DNA of 64,000 bases from JABFRZ01 sp964631945. Its GTDB lineage: Bacteria; Planctomycetota; UBA1135; GCA-002686595. The position numbers and the translations under genes are program-made. Shown piece after piece: positions 1-7,479 of the stretch. Position 1 is the first letter of the stretch, and each line of letters opens with the position of its first letter. The notes under the pieces were generated by a model. The model saw only the letters and a program-made list of their open reading frames with translations, had not been told where the DNA came from and did not search any database. Where the stretch lies: positions 1 to 64,000 of the forward strand of contig CAZWAY010000017.1 in assembly GCA_964631945.1 (NCBI GenBank). The letters are read 5' to 3'.

Positions 1-645
1 GTTCAGGCGGTAGAACAGGTCCTCGCGGAACTGGCGCGCGCGCACCATCTCCGGCAGGTCGCGGTGCGTGGCGGCCACGATGCGCACGTCCACGCGTACG
101 ACCTGGCTGGAGCCGACCGGCCGCAGCTCGCCGCTCTCCAGCACGCGCAGCAGCTTCGACTGCATCTCGAGCGGCATGTCGCCGATCTCGTCCAGGAACA
201 GCGTGCCGCCGTCGGCCGTCACGAAGTGCCCGGGGCGGTCGACCACGGCGTGCGTGAAGGAGCCCTTCTTGTGCCCGAAGAGCTCGCTCTCCAGCAGGTT
301 GGCCGGCACGGCCGCGCAGTTCTCGGCCAGGAAGGTCTTCTTGGCGCGGCGCGAGCTGGCGTGCAGGGCGTGGGCCACGAGCTCCTTGCCGGTGCCGGTC
401 TCGCCGTGCACCAGCACCGGCACGTCGCTGGGCGCCACGCGCTCGATCAGCTCGAACACGGGCTGCATCGCGGGCGCGGCGCTGATCATGCCGTAGCGGC
501 CGGGGAACTCGCCGGCTGCGCGCCCGAGGCGCGCCGCGCGCAGCTGGTCGAGCACGCCCCACAGCTCGAGCGCCAGCTCCTCCTCGCGCCCGCTGGCGCG
601 CGCTTCGGCCGCGAGCCGGGCGAGTTCGGCGGCCCACTCGCTCAC
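1..645 (-). CDS. Sigma-54-dependent activator, AAA+ domain (partial, C-terminus beyond window)
   Basis: Bacterial enhancer-binding protein that would use ATP to remodel sigma-54 RNA polymerase. The first 215 codons are present and the frame runs off the left edge. About 65 residues of non-receiver N-terminal sequence precede an AAA+ domain with Walker A GETGTGKE, the ELFGHKKGSFTHA loop, GGTLFLDEIGDMP (Walker B) and RIVAATHRDL. The GTG start shares its bases with the uvrD stop (GTGA, 642-645), so translation is probably coupled. The sigma-54 contact loop, usually GAFTGA, reads GSFTHA here, which may alter or abolish sigma-54 contact. No receiver domain is visible at the N-terminus. Family assignment is firm; the target genes are unknown. 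Confidence 0.9.
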   Translation of the reverse strand, partial: MSEWAAELARLAAEARASGREEELALELWGVLDQLRAARLGRAAGEFPGRYGMISAAPAMQPVFELIERVAPSDVPVLVHGETGTGKELVAHALHASSRRAKKTFLAENCAAVPANLLESELFGHKKGSFTHAVVDRPGHFVTADGGTLFLDEIGDMPLEMQSKLLRVLESGELRPVGSSQVVRVDVRIVAATHRDLPEMVRARQFREDLFYRLN

Positions 646-2924
646 CGCACCATCCGCAGCTTGGCGTACTGCGCGAGCAGCACGCGCGTGCCGGCGCCGG
701 CGAAGCGCACCGTGAGGCGCAGGTTCGCGCCGCTGCCCTGGATCAGCTCGACCACGCCGTAACCGAAGTGGTCGTGCTCGACGCGCGCGCCCGGCACGAG
801 CTCGCCGGCCTCCGGCTCCTCCTCGCACACCACGCGCGGGCCGTCCTCGGCCGGATCCACGGGTTCGTGCGCATCCTCGAGCCACTCGCGCGGGATCTCG
901 GCCAGGAAGCGCGAGGGGCTCTGCCAGTTCGACTCGCCGAAGTGCAGGCGCGTGCGCGCGTGGGTGAGCATCAGCTCGTCCATCGCGCGCGTCATGCCCA
1001 CGTACAGGAGGCGCCGTTCCTCCTCGGCTCCGGCCTCGGGGTCGTCGTCCAGCGCCAGGGCGTGCGGCAGCATGCCCTCCTCCAGCCCGGCGATGAACAC
1101 CAGCGGGAACTCCAGCCCCTTCGAGGAGTGCAGCGTCATGAGCGTGACGCGCGCGGTGTCCTCCGCGTAGGCGTCCACGTCGCTGACCAGGGCCACGTCC
1201 TGCAGGTACCCGCGCAGGCCTCCCGCGGGCTGCTCGCGCTCGTACTCGCGCGCGCCGGCCAGGAGCTCGTCCACGTTGTCGACGCGCATGGCGGCTTCGG
1301 GCTCACCCGACTCGCTGAGGTGCTGGCGGTAGTCGGTGGCCGCCAGCACGGCCTCCAGCGCCGCGGACGCGGAGCCCGTGGCGTGCGGCAGGAGCCCCGC
1401 GAGCAGGCGCGCGAACTCGGCCAGGCCCTGGCGTGCACGGCCCTTGACCAGCGCGCGCGCCTCCTCGCTCGTGACCGCGGCCGCCAGCGCGAGGCCGCGC
1501 TCCGTGGCCCAGCGCGTCAGCTCGTCGGCGCTCTTCGTGCCGATGCCCCGCCCGGGCACGTTGAGCACGCGCGCACAGGCCACGTCGTCGCGCGGGTTGA
1601 CGATCAGGCGCAGGTAGCTGACGAGGTCGCGCACCTCGCGGCGCTCGTAGAACTCGACCCCGCCCACGATCTGGTAGGGCACGCCCGCCAGGCGCAGGGC
1701 GCGCTCCAGCGCGCGCTGCATGAAGTTCACGCGGTAGAAGACCGCGATCTGGTCGGGCCGGCGGCCGGCCGCGAGCGCGCTCTGGATGCGCGCGCCGATC
1801 GACATGGCCTCGTCGTTCTCGTCGCCGCACTCGAGCACGCGCACGCGCGCGGAGCTGGTCTTCTCGGTCCACAGGTCCTTCTCCTTGCGCGTGCGATTGT
1901 GGCGGATCAGGCCCTGGGCGGCGCGCAGGATGCACTCGGTGGAGCGGTAGTTCTGCTCCAGCTTGACGACCACCGCCGGCTGCTCCGCGCCGAAGTCGCG
2001 CTCGAAGTCGAGGATGTTGCCGATGTCGGCCCCGCGCCAGCCGTAGATCGACTGGTCGGGGTCGCCGCACACCGTCAGGTTGCCGTGCTGCGAGGCCAGG
2101 TGGCGCGTGAGGCGGTACTGGACGTGGTTGGTGTCCTGGTACTCGTCCACCAGCACGTAGCGGAAGCGGCGCGCGTACTGGTCGCGCACCCCCGGGTGCT
2201 GCTCGAACAGCTCCAGCACCTTGAGCAGGAGGTCGTCGAAGTCGAGCGCGTTGTTGGCGCGCAGCGCGTCCTCGTAGCGCTTGCGCACCTGCTCGTAGAC
2301 CTCGCCCTCCAGCCCGTGCGGCGCGCCGCCGCGGCCGGCGTGCGCCGGGTCGAAGCGGCGGTTCTTCTCGTCGCTGATCCAGGCTCCGATGGCGCCCGGC
2401 CGGAAGCGCTGTGTGTCGTAGCCCAGCGCCTTGACGAACTCCTTCAGGAGCTGGTTGCGCTCGTAGGTGTCGTAGATCGAGAAGTCGCGCGTCCAGCTGC
2501 CCGCGCCGGTCGTGGAGAGGGCCTCGATCTCGCGCCGCAGGATGCGCGCCCCCATGGCGTGGAAGGTGCTGATCCACAGGCCCTGGACCGGGAAGAAGGC
2601 CGCGCAGCGCGCGCGCATCTCGCCCGCGGCCTTGTTGGTGAAGGTGATCGCCAGGATCTCGCCCGGCGCGGCCGCGCGGGTCGCGACCAGCCAGGCGATG
2701 CGGCGCGTGATCACGCGCGTCTTGCCCGAGCCGGCCCCGGCCAGGATCAGGAGCGGGCCGGCGCCGTGCAGGACGGCCGCGCGCTGGGCCTCGTTCAGGC
2801 CGGCCAGCAGGGCCTCGGCCCCGGGCTCTGCGTGGCCGGGCGGCGTGGGGCGCGGCCGCGCGGACCCGCTGCCACCGGCGGCCACCTCGCCGGCGGCCTC
2901 CACGTCCATCCAGTCGAGGGGCAT
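642..2924 (-). CDS. uvrD: UvrD/PcrA-type superfamily 1 DNA helicase
   Basis: 3'-5' ATP-dependent DNA helicase of repair and replication, 760 residues. All SF1A motifs are visible: Walker A GAGSGKT (residues 63-69), VDEYQDTN, GDPDQSIYGWRGADI, LEQNYRST, TLHSSKGLEFP and LLYVGMTRA. The C-terminus has the PcrA/UvrD Tudor-like module (VEHDHFGYGVVE). The frame stays open 31 codons further upstream, but the ATG at 2924 (MPLDW) fits family length better and leaves a short intergenic region before the divergent methyltransferase. The N-terminal ~40 residues are low-complexity. Its stop overlaps the start of the sigma-54 activator. Confidence 0.95.
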   Translation of the reverse strand: MPLDWMDVEAAGEVAAGGSGSARPRPTPPGHAEPGAEALLAGLNEAQRAAVLHGAGPLLILAGAGSGKTRVITRRIAWLVATRAAAPGEILAITFTNKAAGEMRARCAAFFPVQGLWISTFHAMGARILRREIEALSTTGAGSWTRDFSIYDTYERNQLLKEFVKALGYDTQRFRPGAIGAWISDEKNRRFDPAHAGRGGAPHGLEGEVYEQVRKRYEDALRANNALDFDDLLLKVLELFEQHPGVRDQYARRFRYVLVDEYQDTNHVQYRLTRHLASQHGNLTVCGDPDQSIYGWRGADIGNILDFERDFGAEQPAVVVKLEQNYRSTECILRAAQGLIRHNRTRKEKDLWTEKTSSARVRVLECGDENDEAMSIGARIQSALAAGRRPDQIAVFYRVNFMQRALERALRLAGVPYQIVGGVEFYERREVRDLVSYLRLIVNPRDDVACARVLNVPGRGIGTKSADELTRWATERGLALAAAVTSEEARALVKGRARQGLAEFARLLAGLLPHATGSASAALEAVLAATDYRQHLSESGEPEAAMRVDNVDELLAGAREYEREQPAGGLRGYLQDVALVSDVDAYAEDTARVTLMTLHSSKGLEFPLVFIAGLEEGMLPHALALDDDPEAGAEEERRLLYVGMTRAMDELMLTHARTRLHFGESNWQSPSRFLAEIPREWLEDAHEPVDPAEDGPRVVCEEEPEAGELVPGARVEHDHFGYGVVELIQGSGANLRLTVRFAGAGTRVLLAQYAKLRMVR

Positions 2925-3019
2925 GAGAGCCGCGATTGTGCGCTCGCTCGCCGGACTAGGGAAGGCCGGAGCGCGGCGCGCGGCGAGGATTGCGCGCCGG
3001 AGCGAGGCGCGCTCCACTC
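2925..3019. promoter_or_regulatory. Divergent intergenic region between uvrD and the methyltransferase gene
   Basis: A 95-base spacer separates the two divergent starts. On the plus strand TTGTGC (2936-2941) lies 15 bases before TAGGGA (2957-2962), a weak sigma-70-like pair for the methyltransferase. I see no operator or terminator. The promoter reading is tentative. Confidence 0.25.
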
Positions 3020-3667
3020 GTGCGCGTGGTCGACCCGAAGGTGCGCGCGAAGTGGCAGGGCCCGGCGGCCGGCGCGCACTACGCGGGCGGGCGCTGGAGC
3101 TCGGAGCGCAAGCGCCAGCGCGACCCGCGCCGGATCGATGCGCTGCTCGCGCGGCACCTCGAGCCGCGCCCGCAAGCGTGCGTGCTCGATGCGCCTTGCG
3201 GGACCGGCCGCCTGCGCGCGCGCCTCGCGCGCCACGGCCGCTACGTGGGCCTGGACGTGTCGCGCGCGATGCTGGCCGCGGCGCACGCGAACGAGGCGCG
3301 CGGTGCGGCCCTCCTCGCGGGTGACGTGGAGCACCTGCCCTTCCGCGCGGAGAGCTTCGACGCGGTGGTGTGCTGCCGGCTCCTGCACCACATCGGCGAG
3401 CCCACCGCGCTCGCGCGCGTGGTGGCGGAGCTGGTGCGCGTCAGCCGCGGCCTCGTGATCGCCTCGTTCTGGGACGCCGATTCGCTGCCGGCCTGGCGCC
3501 GGCGGCTGTTCCCCGGCGCGCGCGCGCCGCGGCGCCACGCCTGGCCACGCACCACGCTGGCCGCGGCCTTCGAGCGCGCCGGGGCCGAGGTGCTGGCCTT
3601 CGAGCACACGCTGCGCTTCCTCGCGCGCCAGACCTTCGTGGTGGCGCGCAGGCGCCGGGGAGCGTGA
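3020..3667 (+). CDS. Class I SAM-dependent methyltransferase
   Basis: A 215-residue Rossmann-fold methyltransferase of the UbiE/Methyltransf_11 type. Motif I is VLDAPCGTG (residues 55-63), followed by GLDVSRAML, GDVEHLPF and the FDAVVCCRLLHHI post-motif. The substrate cannot be read from sequence. I chose GTG at 3020; an in-frame TTG at 2990 and another GTG at 3026 are alternatives. The stop overlaps the next gene's GTG start (GTGA, 3664-3667). The coupled neighbour is an LPS-kinase-like protein, so a role in modifying surface lipid or polysaccharide is possible but is inference. Confidence 0.85.
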   Translation: MRVVDPKVRAKWQGPAAGAHYAGGRWSSERKRQRDPRRIDALLARHLEPRPQACVLDAPCGTGRLRARLARHGRYVGLDVSRAMLAAAHANEARGAALLAGDVEHLPFRAESFDAVVCCRLLHHIGEPTALARVVAELVRVSRGLVIASFWDADSLPAWRRRLFPGARAPRRHAWPRTTLAAAFERAGAEVLAFEHTLRFLARQTFVVARRRRGA

Positions 3668-4449
3668 GCGTGGAGCTCCAGCGCCAGGACACGCGCGCGG
3701 GGCGCTGGCGTCTGGCGGGCGCGCCCGAGCTGTTCGCGTCGCTGCGCGCCGAGCTGGAGCGGGCCGCCCACCAGCGCGGCTCCGCCCGCGGCCTGCGCAC
3801 GCTCGCGGGCACGCCGGTCTTCCTCAAGGGCTCGGCGCTCGCGCGCGGGCCGGCCCTCCGTCACGGCCTGCGCCGCGCCCTGTTCGGGGCCGAGATCCCG
3901 CGCCTGCAGGAGTTCGCCAACCTCGCCTGGCTGCGCGCCCACGGTTTCCTGGCGCCGCGTCCGCTGCTCGCCGGCGTGCTCGAGCGGCGCGGGCTCCCGC
4001 GCTACCAGTTCCTGTGCAGCGAGTGGCTGAGCGACGCGCCCGACCTGCAGCAGCACCTCCCGGCGGCCTCGCCGGCGCGTCGCGCCGAGCTGCTGGCGGC
4101 CCTGGCGCGCGACCTCGCCGGACTGCACTCGCTCGGCTTCGTGCACTGCGACCTCTTCCCGCGCAACCTGCTGGCGAGCTCCGGGCCCCTCGGGCCGCGT
4201 TGCGTCTTCCTCGATGCCTGGCGCGTCGCCCCCGGGCGCGGCCGGCGCGGCCCCGAGCACGACCTGGCCTGCCTCTTCCTGGAGGGACTCGACGCGCGCG
4301 AAACCGGGCGCTTCCTGGACGTCTATGCTTCGGAACGGACGCGCCTTGGGCGACCGCTACCCGGCGGGTTCACCGCCCGCCTCGAGCGCGCGCGCCTGGC
4401 CGTCTGGCGCCGGGAATCGCGCCGCAGGCCGAGCTTGCCCGGTCCTTGA
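3664..4449 (+). CDS. Lipopolysaccharide kinase (Kdo/WaaP-like) family protein
   Basis: A 261-residue protein of the eukaryotic-kinase-like WaaP/KdkA group, which phosphorylates inner-core sugars of LPS. The catalytic loop reads FVHCDLFPRNLL (Asp163, Asn168) and the metal-binding aspartate lies in FLDAWR (Asp184). A conserved-looking lysine near the N-terminus (VFLKGS) is the candidate ATP lysine. The GTG start overlaps the methyltransferase stop, so the two are one transcription and translation unit. The C-terminus is arginine-rich. Family assignment is good; whether LPS is the true substrate is inferred. Confidence 0.8.
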   Translation: MSVELQRQDTRAGRWRLAGAPELFASLRAELERAAHQRGSARGLRTLAGTPVFLKGSALARGPALRHGLRRALFGAEIPRLQEFANLAWLRAHGFLAPRPLLAGVLERRGLPRYQFLCSEWLSDAPDLQQHLPAASPARRAELLAALARDLAGLHSLGFVHCDLFPRNLLASSGPLGPRCVFLDAWRVAPGRGRRGPEHDLACLFLEGLDARETGRFLDVYASERTRLGRPLPGGFTARLERARLAVWRRESRRRPSLPGP

Positions 4450-4525
4450 CGACCCCCCGAAACGACCTCCGCCGAGATTCGCCGGCATCCGGTGACCAGT
4501 AGACGACGTAAGACCTATCGATGGT

Positions 4526-4541
4526 GTCTCATTCGTGAGAC
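4526..4541. other. Small perfect hairpin in the leader of the first lipoprotein gene
   Basis: GTCTCA-TTCG-TGAGAC forms a 6-bp perfect stem with a TTCG loop, about 80 bases upstream of the lipoprotein ATG and 75 bases after the kinase stop. No T-tract follows, so it is not a classical terminator. It could be a leader structure, an operator half-site pair, or chance. The rest of the 170-base gap (4450-4619) shows nothing else I can support. Confidence 0.3.
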
Positions 4542-4619
4542 CATGCTTCTGAGTTCCTGCCCCGGTAACCCTGCCTGCCGGTGCTGGTTCGAACGGGTCG
4601 CCCCACCCGAGTCTTGGCC

Positions 4620-7412
4620 ATGCTCCGTCGCTCGATCTTCGCTCTGCTCTCCCTTGCGCTGGTCAGCCTGGGCCTCCTGTCGGCCTGCGGCGGAGGCGGT
4701 TCGGGTGGCGGCGGGGGCGGCGGCGGTGGAGGAGGCGGGAATGGGCTGGAGACGGCGGATCCGGAACGGGTCCCCGACCTGGAGGGCTCCGAGTTCCGCG
4801 TGACGCCCGCCTTCGGCACCCCGGCCGACGGCACGACGAGCGTCTCGATCGAGGTGCGCCTGGCGAACCGCTCCGGGAGGCCGATCCGGAACGCGGCGGT
4901 CGCGCTGGAGATCAGCGGTCTGGGGAACGTGTTCCAGGCGCTGGCGCCGACCGACGTTTCCGGGCGCACCAGCGGCACCCTGGCCTCGTTCGCGGGCGAG
5001 CTCAAGACGATCCTCGCGCGCACCGGGAGCGGTGGGGTCTGGACCGAGCTCGGTCCCCTCACCGCCGAGTTCCAGCTGATCCCGGCCGAGACCTACTTCG
5101 TGCGTGCCTCTGGCTCGGATGCCAACACGGGTCGCGCGCCGCGCGCAGCCTGGCGCACGCTCGCGCACGCGCTCGAGCAGGCCGGGCCGGGGGCCACGAT
5201 CCACGTCGGCGCCGGGATCCAGAGCGGACCGCTGACGGTGAGCCACGACTCGCGCGGCACGCGAGCGCTGTGGATCGCGGGCGACCCGAGCGGTCGGGTG
5301 ACCGGTGACGCGGGCGAGGTCGTGATCGAGGCCGGAGGCGCGCCCTTCGCGCTGGAGCTGCGCGACGCGCACGAGGTGGTCGTACAAGGCCTGACGCTGC
5401 GCGGCTCGGGCAGCGGACTCTCGATCGTGGACTCGAGCGGCGTGCGCGTGCTCGCCTGCGAGCTGGAGCTGAACGACGTCGGCCTGAGCGTCGCGGGCGC
5501 CCTGGATCTCGTGGTCCAGGATTGCCGCGTGGACGCCAACCGCGGTGACGGCGTGCGTCTGGCCGGGACGGAGCGCGCGCGCCTCGAGAACAACCTGATC
5601 TACGCCAACCTCGGCAGCGGCCTGGTGCTGCTCCTGCCCGCCGTGGACAGCCTGGTGCGCTACAACACCTTCTATGGCAACGAGGGGCCACAGCTGCTCG
5701 AGGAGGTCCGTGGCGGCAGCGGGAAGATCGAGGAGAACATCCTGGCCGAGGGCCACAGCGAGCCCGTCAGCCTGCCCTTCGGTACTGCCTACCAGTCCTG
5801 CGCCAACCTCGTTTGGGGCCACTCGGTCGCGCGCACCGCGCGCACCCCCAGCGGCTACCTGATGGCCAACCCGCTGCTGGCCGATCCCTTCGGCCCGGAC
5901 GGGATCCTCGGCGCGCCCGGCGCGCACGACGACGACTTCCGCCTGCTGCCCCAGAGCATCGCGATCGACCTCGGCAACCACCTCGCGCGCGATGTGGTGC
6001 TGGGTTCGCGGCAATCGCTGGCCACGCGCACCTCGCGCGTGGACGAGGTCCTCGAGGGTCTGGACGGCGACGCATCCGCCACCAACCTGGGCTTCCACCC
6101 CCCGCCGGGCGGGCCGGCCTTCGAATCGATTCCCGCGGGTGGGGCGCGCCTGGTGCATGCCCTCCCCGGTGACGTACGCGCGTACCCCCGCACCTGGGCG
6201 CGCACGGAGGCCACCGCCACGCGCACCATACCGGGTCCGCTGCTCGAGGCCGAGGTCGTGTTCCTGGAGCAGCGCGCCTCGCCGCTGGCGACGCGCGAGG
6301 AGCTCCTGGCCGCGCAGGTCGACACCGGCACGCAGGGCCGCATCGTCGTGCGCCACTGGGACGGACGACGCTGGAACGAGCCCGCGCTCGCGCCCTTCCT
6401 GGACGGTCTGCCGCTGGAAGAGCTCGGCGAGCGCCGCTTCGACCTCGAATACGAGGCGCGCTCGGGTCGCGCGCTGTTCGTGGCCGCCGACGTCGACGGC
6501 TTGCCGCGCTACCAGATCCTCGAACGCGGCGGCTGGAACGTCGCCCAGCCCGTGCCCGGGTTCTTCCCGGGCGCGCGCCTGCGCTGGGTCGAGCTCGTCG
6601 CCCGGCGGAACTCGAACGAGCTCGCGCTCGTGGCGCTCGACGACCAGCGCGACCTGCGGGTGCTGCTGTGGGACGGCCTCACGTGGAGCCCGCCACGCGT
6701 GCTCGAGACGAACACCCTCTTCCGCCCGGGCTGGCGGCCCTTCGACGCCGCCTACGAGAGCCTCTCGGGCGACCTCTTGGTGGCCTGGGGCTTCAGCGTC
6801 TTCGCCGAGGAGACGCGCTGGGCAACGCTCGAACGCGCCAGCGGCCAGTGGCGTACCGGACAACACCCCAGCACCGACGCGATCGGCGCGCACATCGTGC
6901 TCGCCAGCGATCCCACCAGCGATCGCATCAGCGCCGCCCTGGGCGAGGCCGACTCCGACAACGACGTGACCGTGTCGGTCTGGGACGGTGGTGAATGGGT
7001 CCACACGGCCGAGCTGACCCTGGCGGGTCCGCAGCGCAATCGGCTGCTCGAGAATTGCTGGATCGGCACGAGCGGGATCGCGTGCGTGGTCTTCCGGCGC
7101 CAGGGTGCGCGCGGGAGCTTCAACGTGGCCCTCCTCCAGCCGACCGGCTGGCGCATCCAGCCCGACGTGCTGCTGCCCGGCGTGGACAAGGCTGCGCAGG
7201 TGCGCCTGACCAGCCTGCCGGACGCGAACCAGATGCTCGGGCTGGTGCTGGACCAGCAGGGCAAGCTGTTCGAGTTGCGCTTCGACGGCCGGGCCTTCGG
7301 GCTCCTGAACGACGGCCAGCCGCTGGCCGCGGGCTTCGATCCCGCCGCGGCGGGCCGGCCCTTCGACGTGGTCGCGCTGCCCATGGGCCTGGGCGCGCCG
7401 AGCGTCCCGTAG
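4620..7412 (+). CDS. Large secreted lipoprotein with poly-Gly tether and parallel beta-helix domain (paralog 1)
   Basis: A 930-residue predicted lipoprotein. The signal peptide is MLRRSIFALLSLALVSLGLL with lipobox LSAC (Cys23). A run of about 18 residues of almost pure glycine follows at once. An Ig/invasin-like segment (~residues 50-150, TPAFGTPADG) precedes a right-handed parallel beta-helix region (~160-400; VRASGSDANTG, then repeated short N/L-rich turns). The last ~450 residues hold repeats of the LWDG/SVWDG type that may form a beta-propeller. It is paralogous along its length to the protein at 10225-12954. ATG at 4620 is chosen because it starts the signal peptide; the frame is open further upstream. 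Probably surface-exposed; ligand unknown. Confidence 0.85.
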   Translation: MLRRSIFALLSLALVSLGLLSACGGGGSGGGGGGGGGGGGNGLETADPERVPDLEGSEFRVTPAFGTPADGTTSVSIEVRLANRSGRPIRNAAVALEISGLGNVFQALAPTDVSGRTSGTLASFAGELKTILARTGSGGVWTELGPLTAEFQLIPAETYFVRASGSDANTGRAPRAAWRTLAHALEQAGPGATIHVGAGIQSGPLTVSHDSRGTRALWIAGDPSGRVTGDAGEVVIEAGGAPFALELRDAHEVVVQGLTLRGSGSGLSIVDSSGVRVLACELELNDVGLSVAGALDLVVQDCRVDANRGDGVRLAGTERARLENNLIYANLGSGLVLLLPAVDSLVRYNTFYGNEGPQLLEEVRGGSGKIEENILAEGHSEPVSLPFGTAYQSCANLVWGHSVARTARTPSGYLMANPLLADPFGPDGILGAPGAHDDDFRLLPQSIAIDLGNHLARDVVLGSRQSLATRTSRVDEVLEGLDGDASATNLGFHPPPGGPAFESIPAGGARLVHALPGDVRAYPRTWARTEATATRTIPGPLLEAEVVFLEQRASPLATREELLAAQVDTGTQGRIVVRHWDGRRWNEPALAPFLDGLPLEELGERRFDLEYEARSGRALFVAADVDGLPRYQILERGGWNVAQPVPGFFPGARLRWVELVARRNSNELALVALDDQRDLRVLLWDGLTWSPPRVLETNTLFRPGWRPFDAAYESLSGDLLVAWGFSVFAEETRWATLERASGQWRTGQHPSTDAIGAHIVLASDPTSDRISAALGEADSDNDVTVSVWDGGEWVHTAELTLAGPQRNRLLENCWIGTSGIACVVFRRQGARGSFNVALLQPTGWRIQPDVLLPGVDKAAQVRLTSLPDANQMLGLVLDQQGKLFELRFDGRAFGLLNDGQPLAAGFDPAAAGRPFDVVALPMGLGAPSVP

Positions 7413-7428
7413 TCCGCCGGGCGGAGTT
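7413..7428 (+). terminator. Weak hairpin after the first lipoprotein gene
   Basis: TCCGC-CGG-GCGGA followed by GTTT directly after the stop codon. The stem is only 5 bp and the T-run 3 bases, so termination would be partial at best. Confidence 0.2.
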
Positions 7429-7479
7429 TCCGGCTTTCGCGCATCCACCCGGCGCGGCGCGGCATGTCATGGGCCGGAC

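Noticed and set aside
768..3458. An open plus-strand frame opposite uvrD
   Set aside because: Antisense to a clear helicase with all motifs; composition is that of a GC shadow frame.
4580..4610. tRNA-like T-loop GGTTCGAAC
   Set aside because: The flanking bases do not form a T-stem and no acceptor, D or anticodon arm is present.
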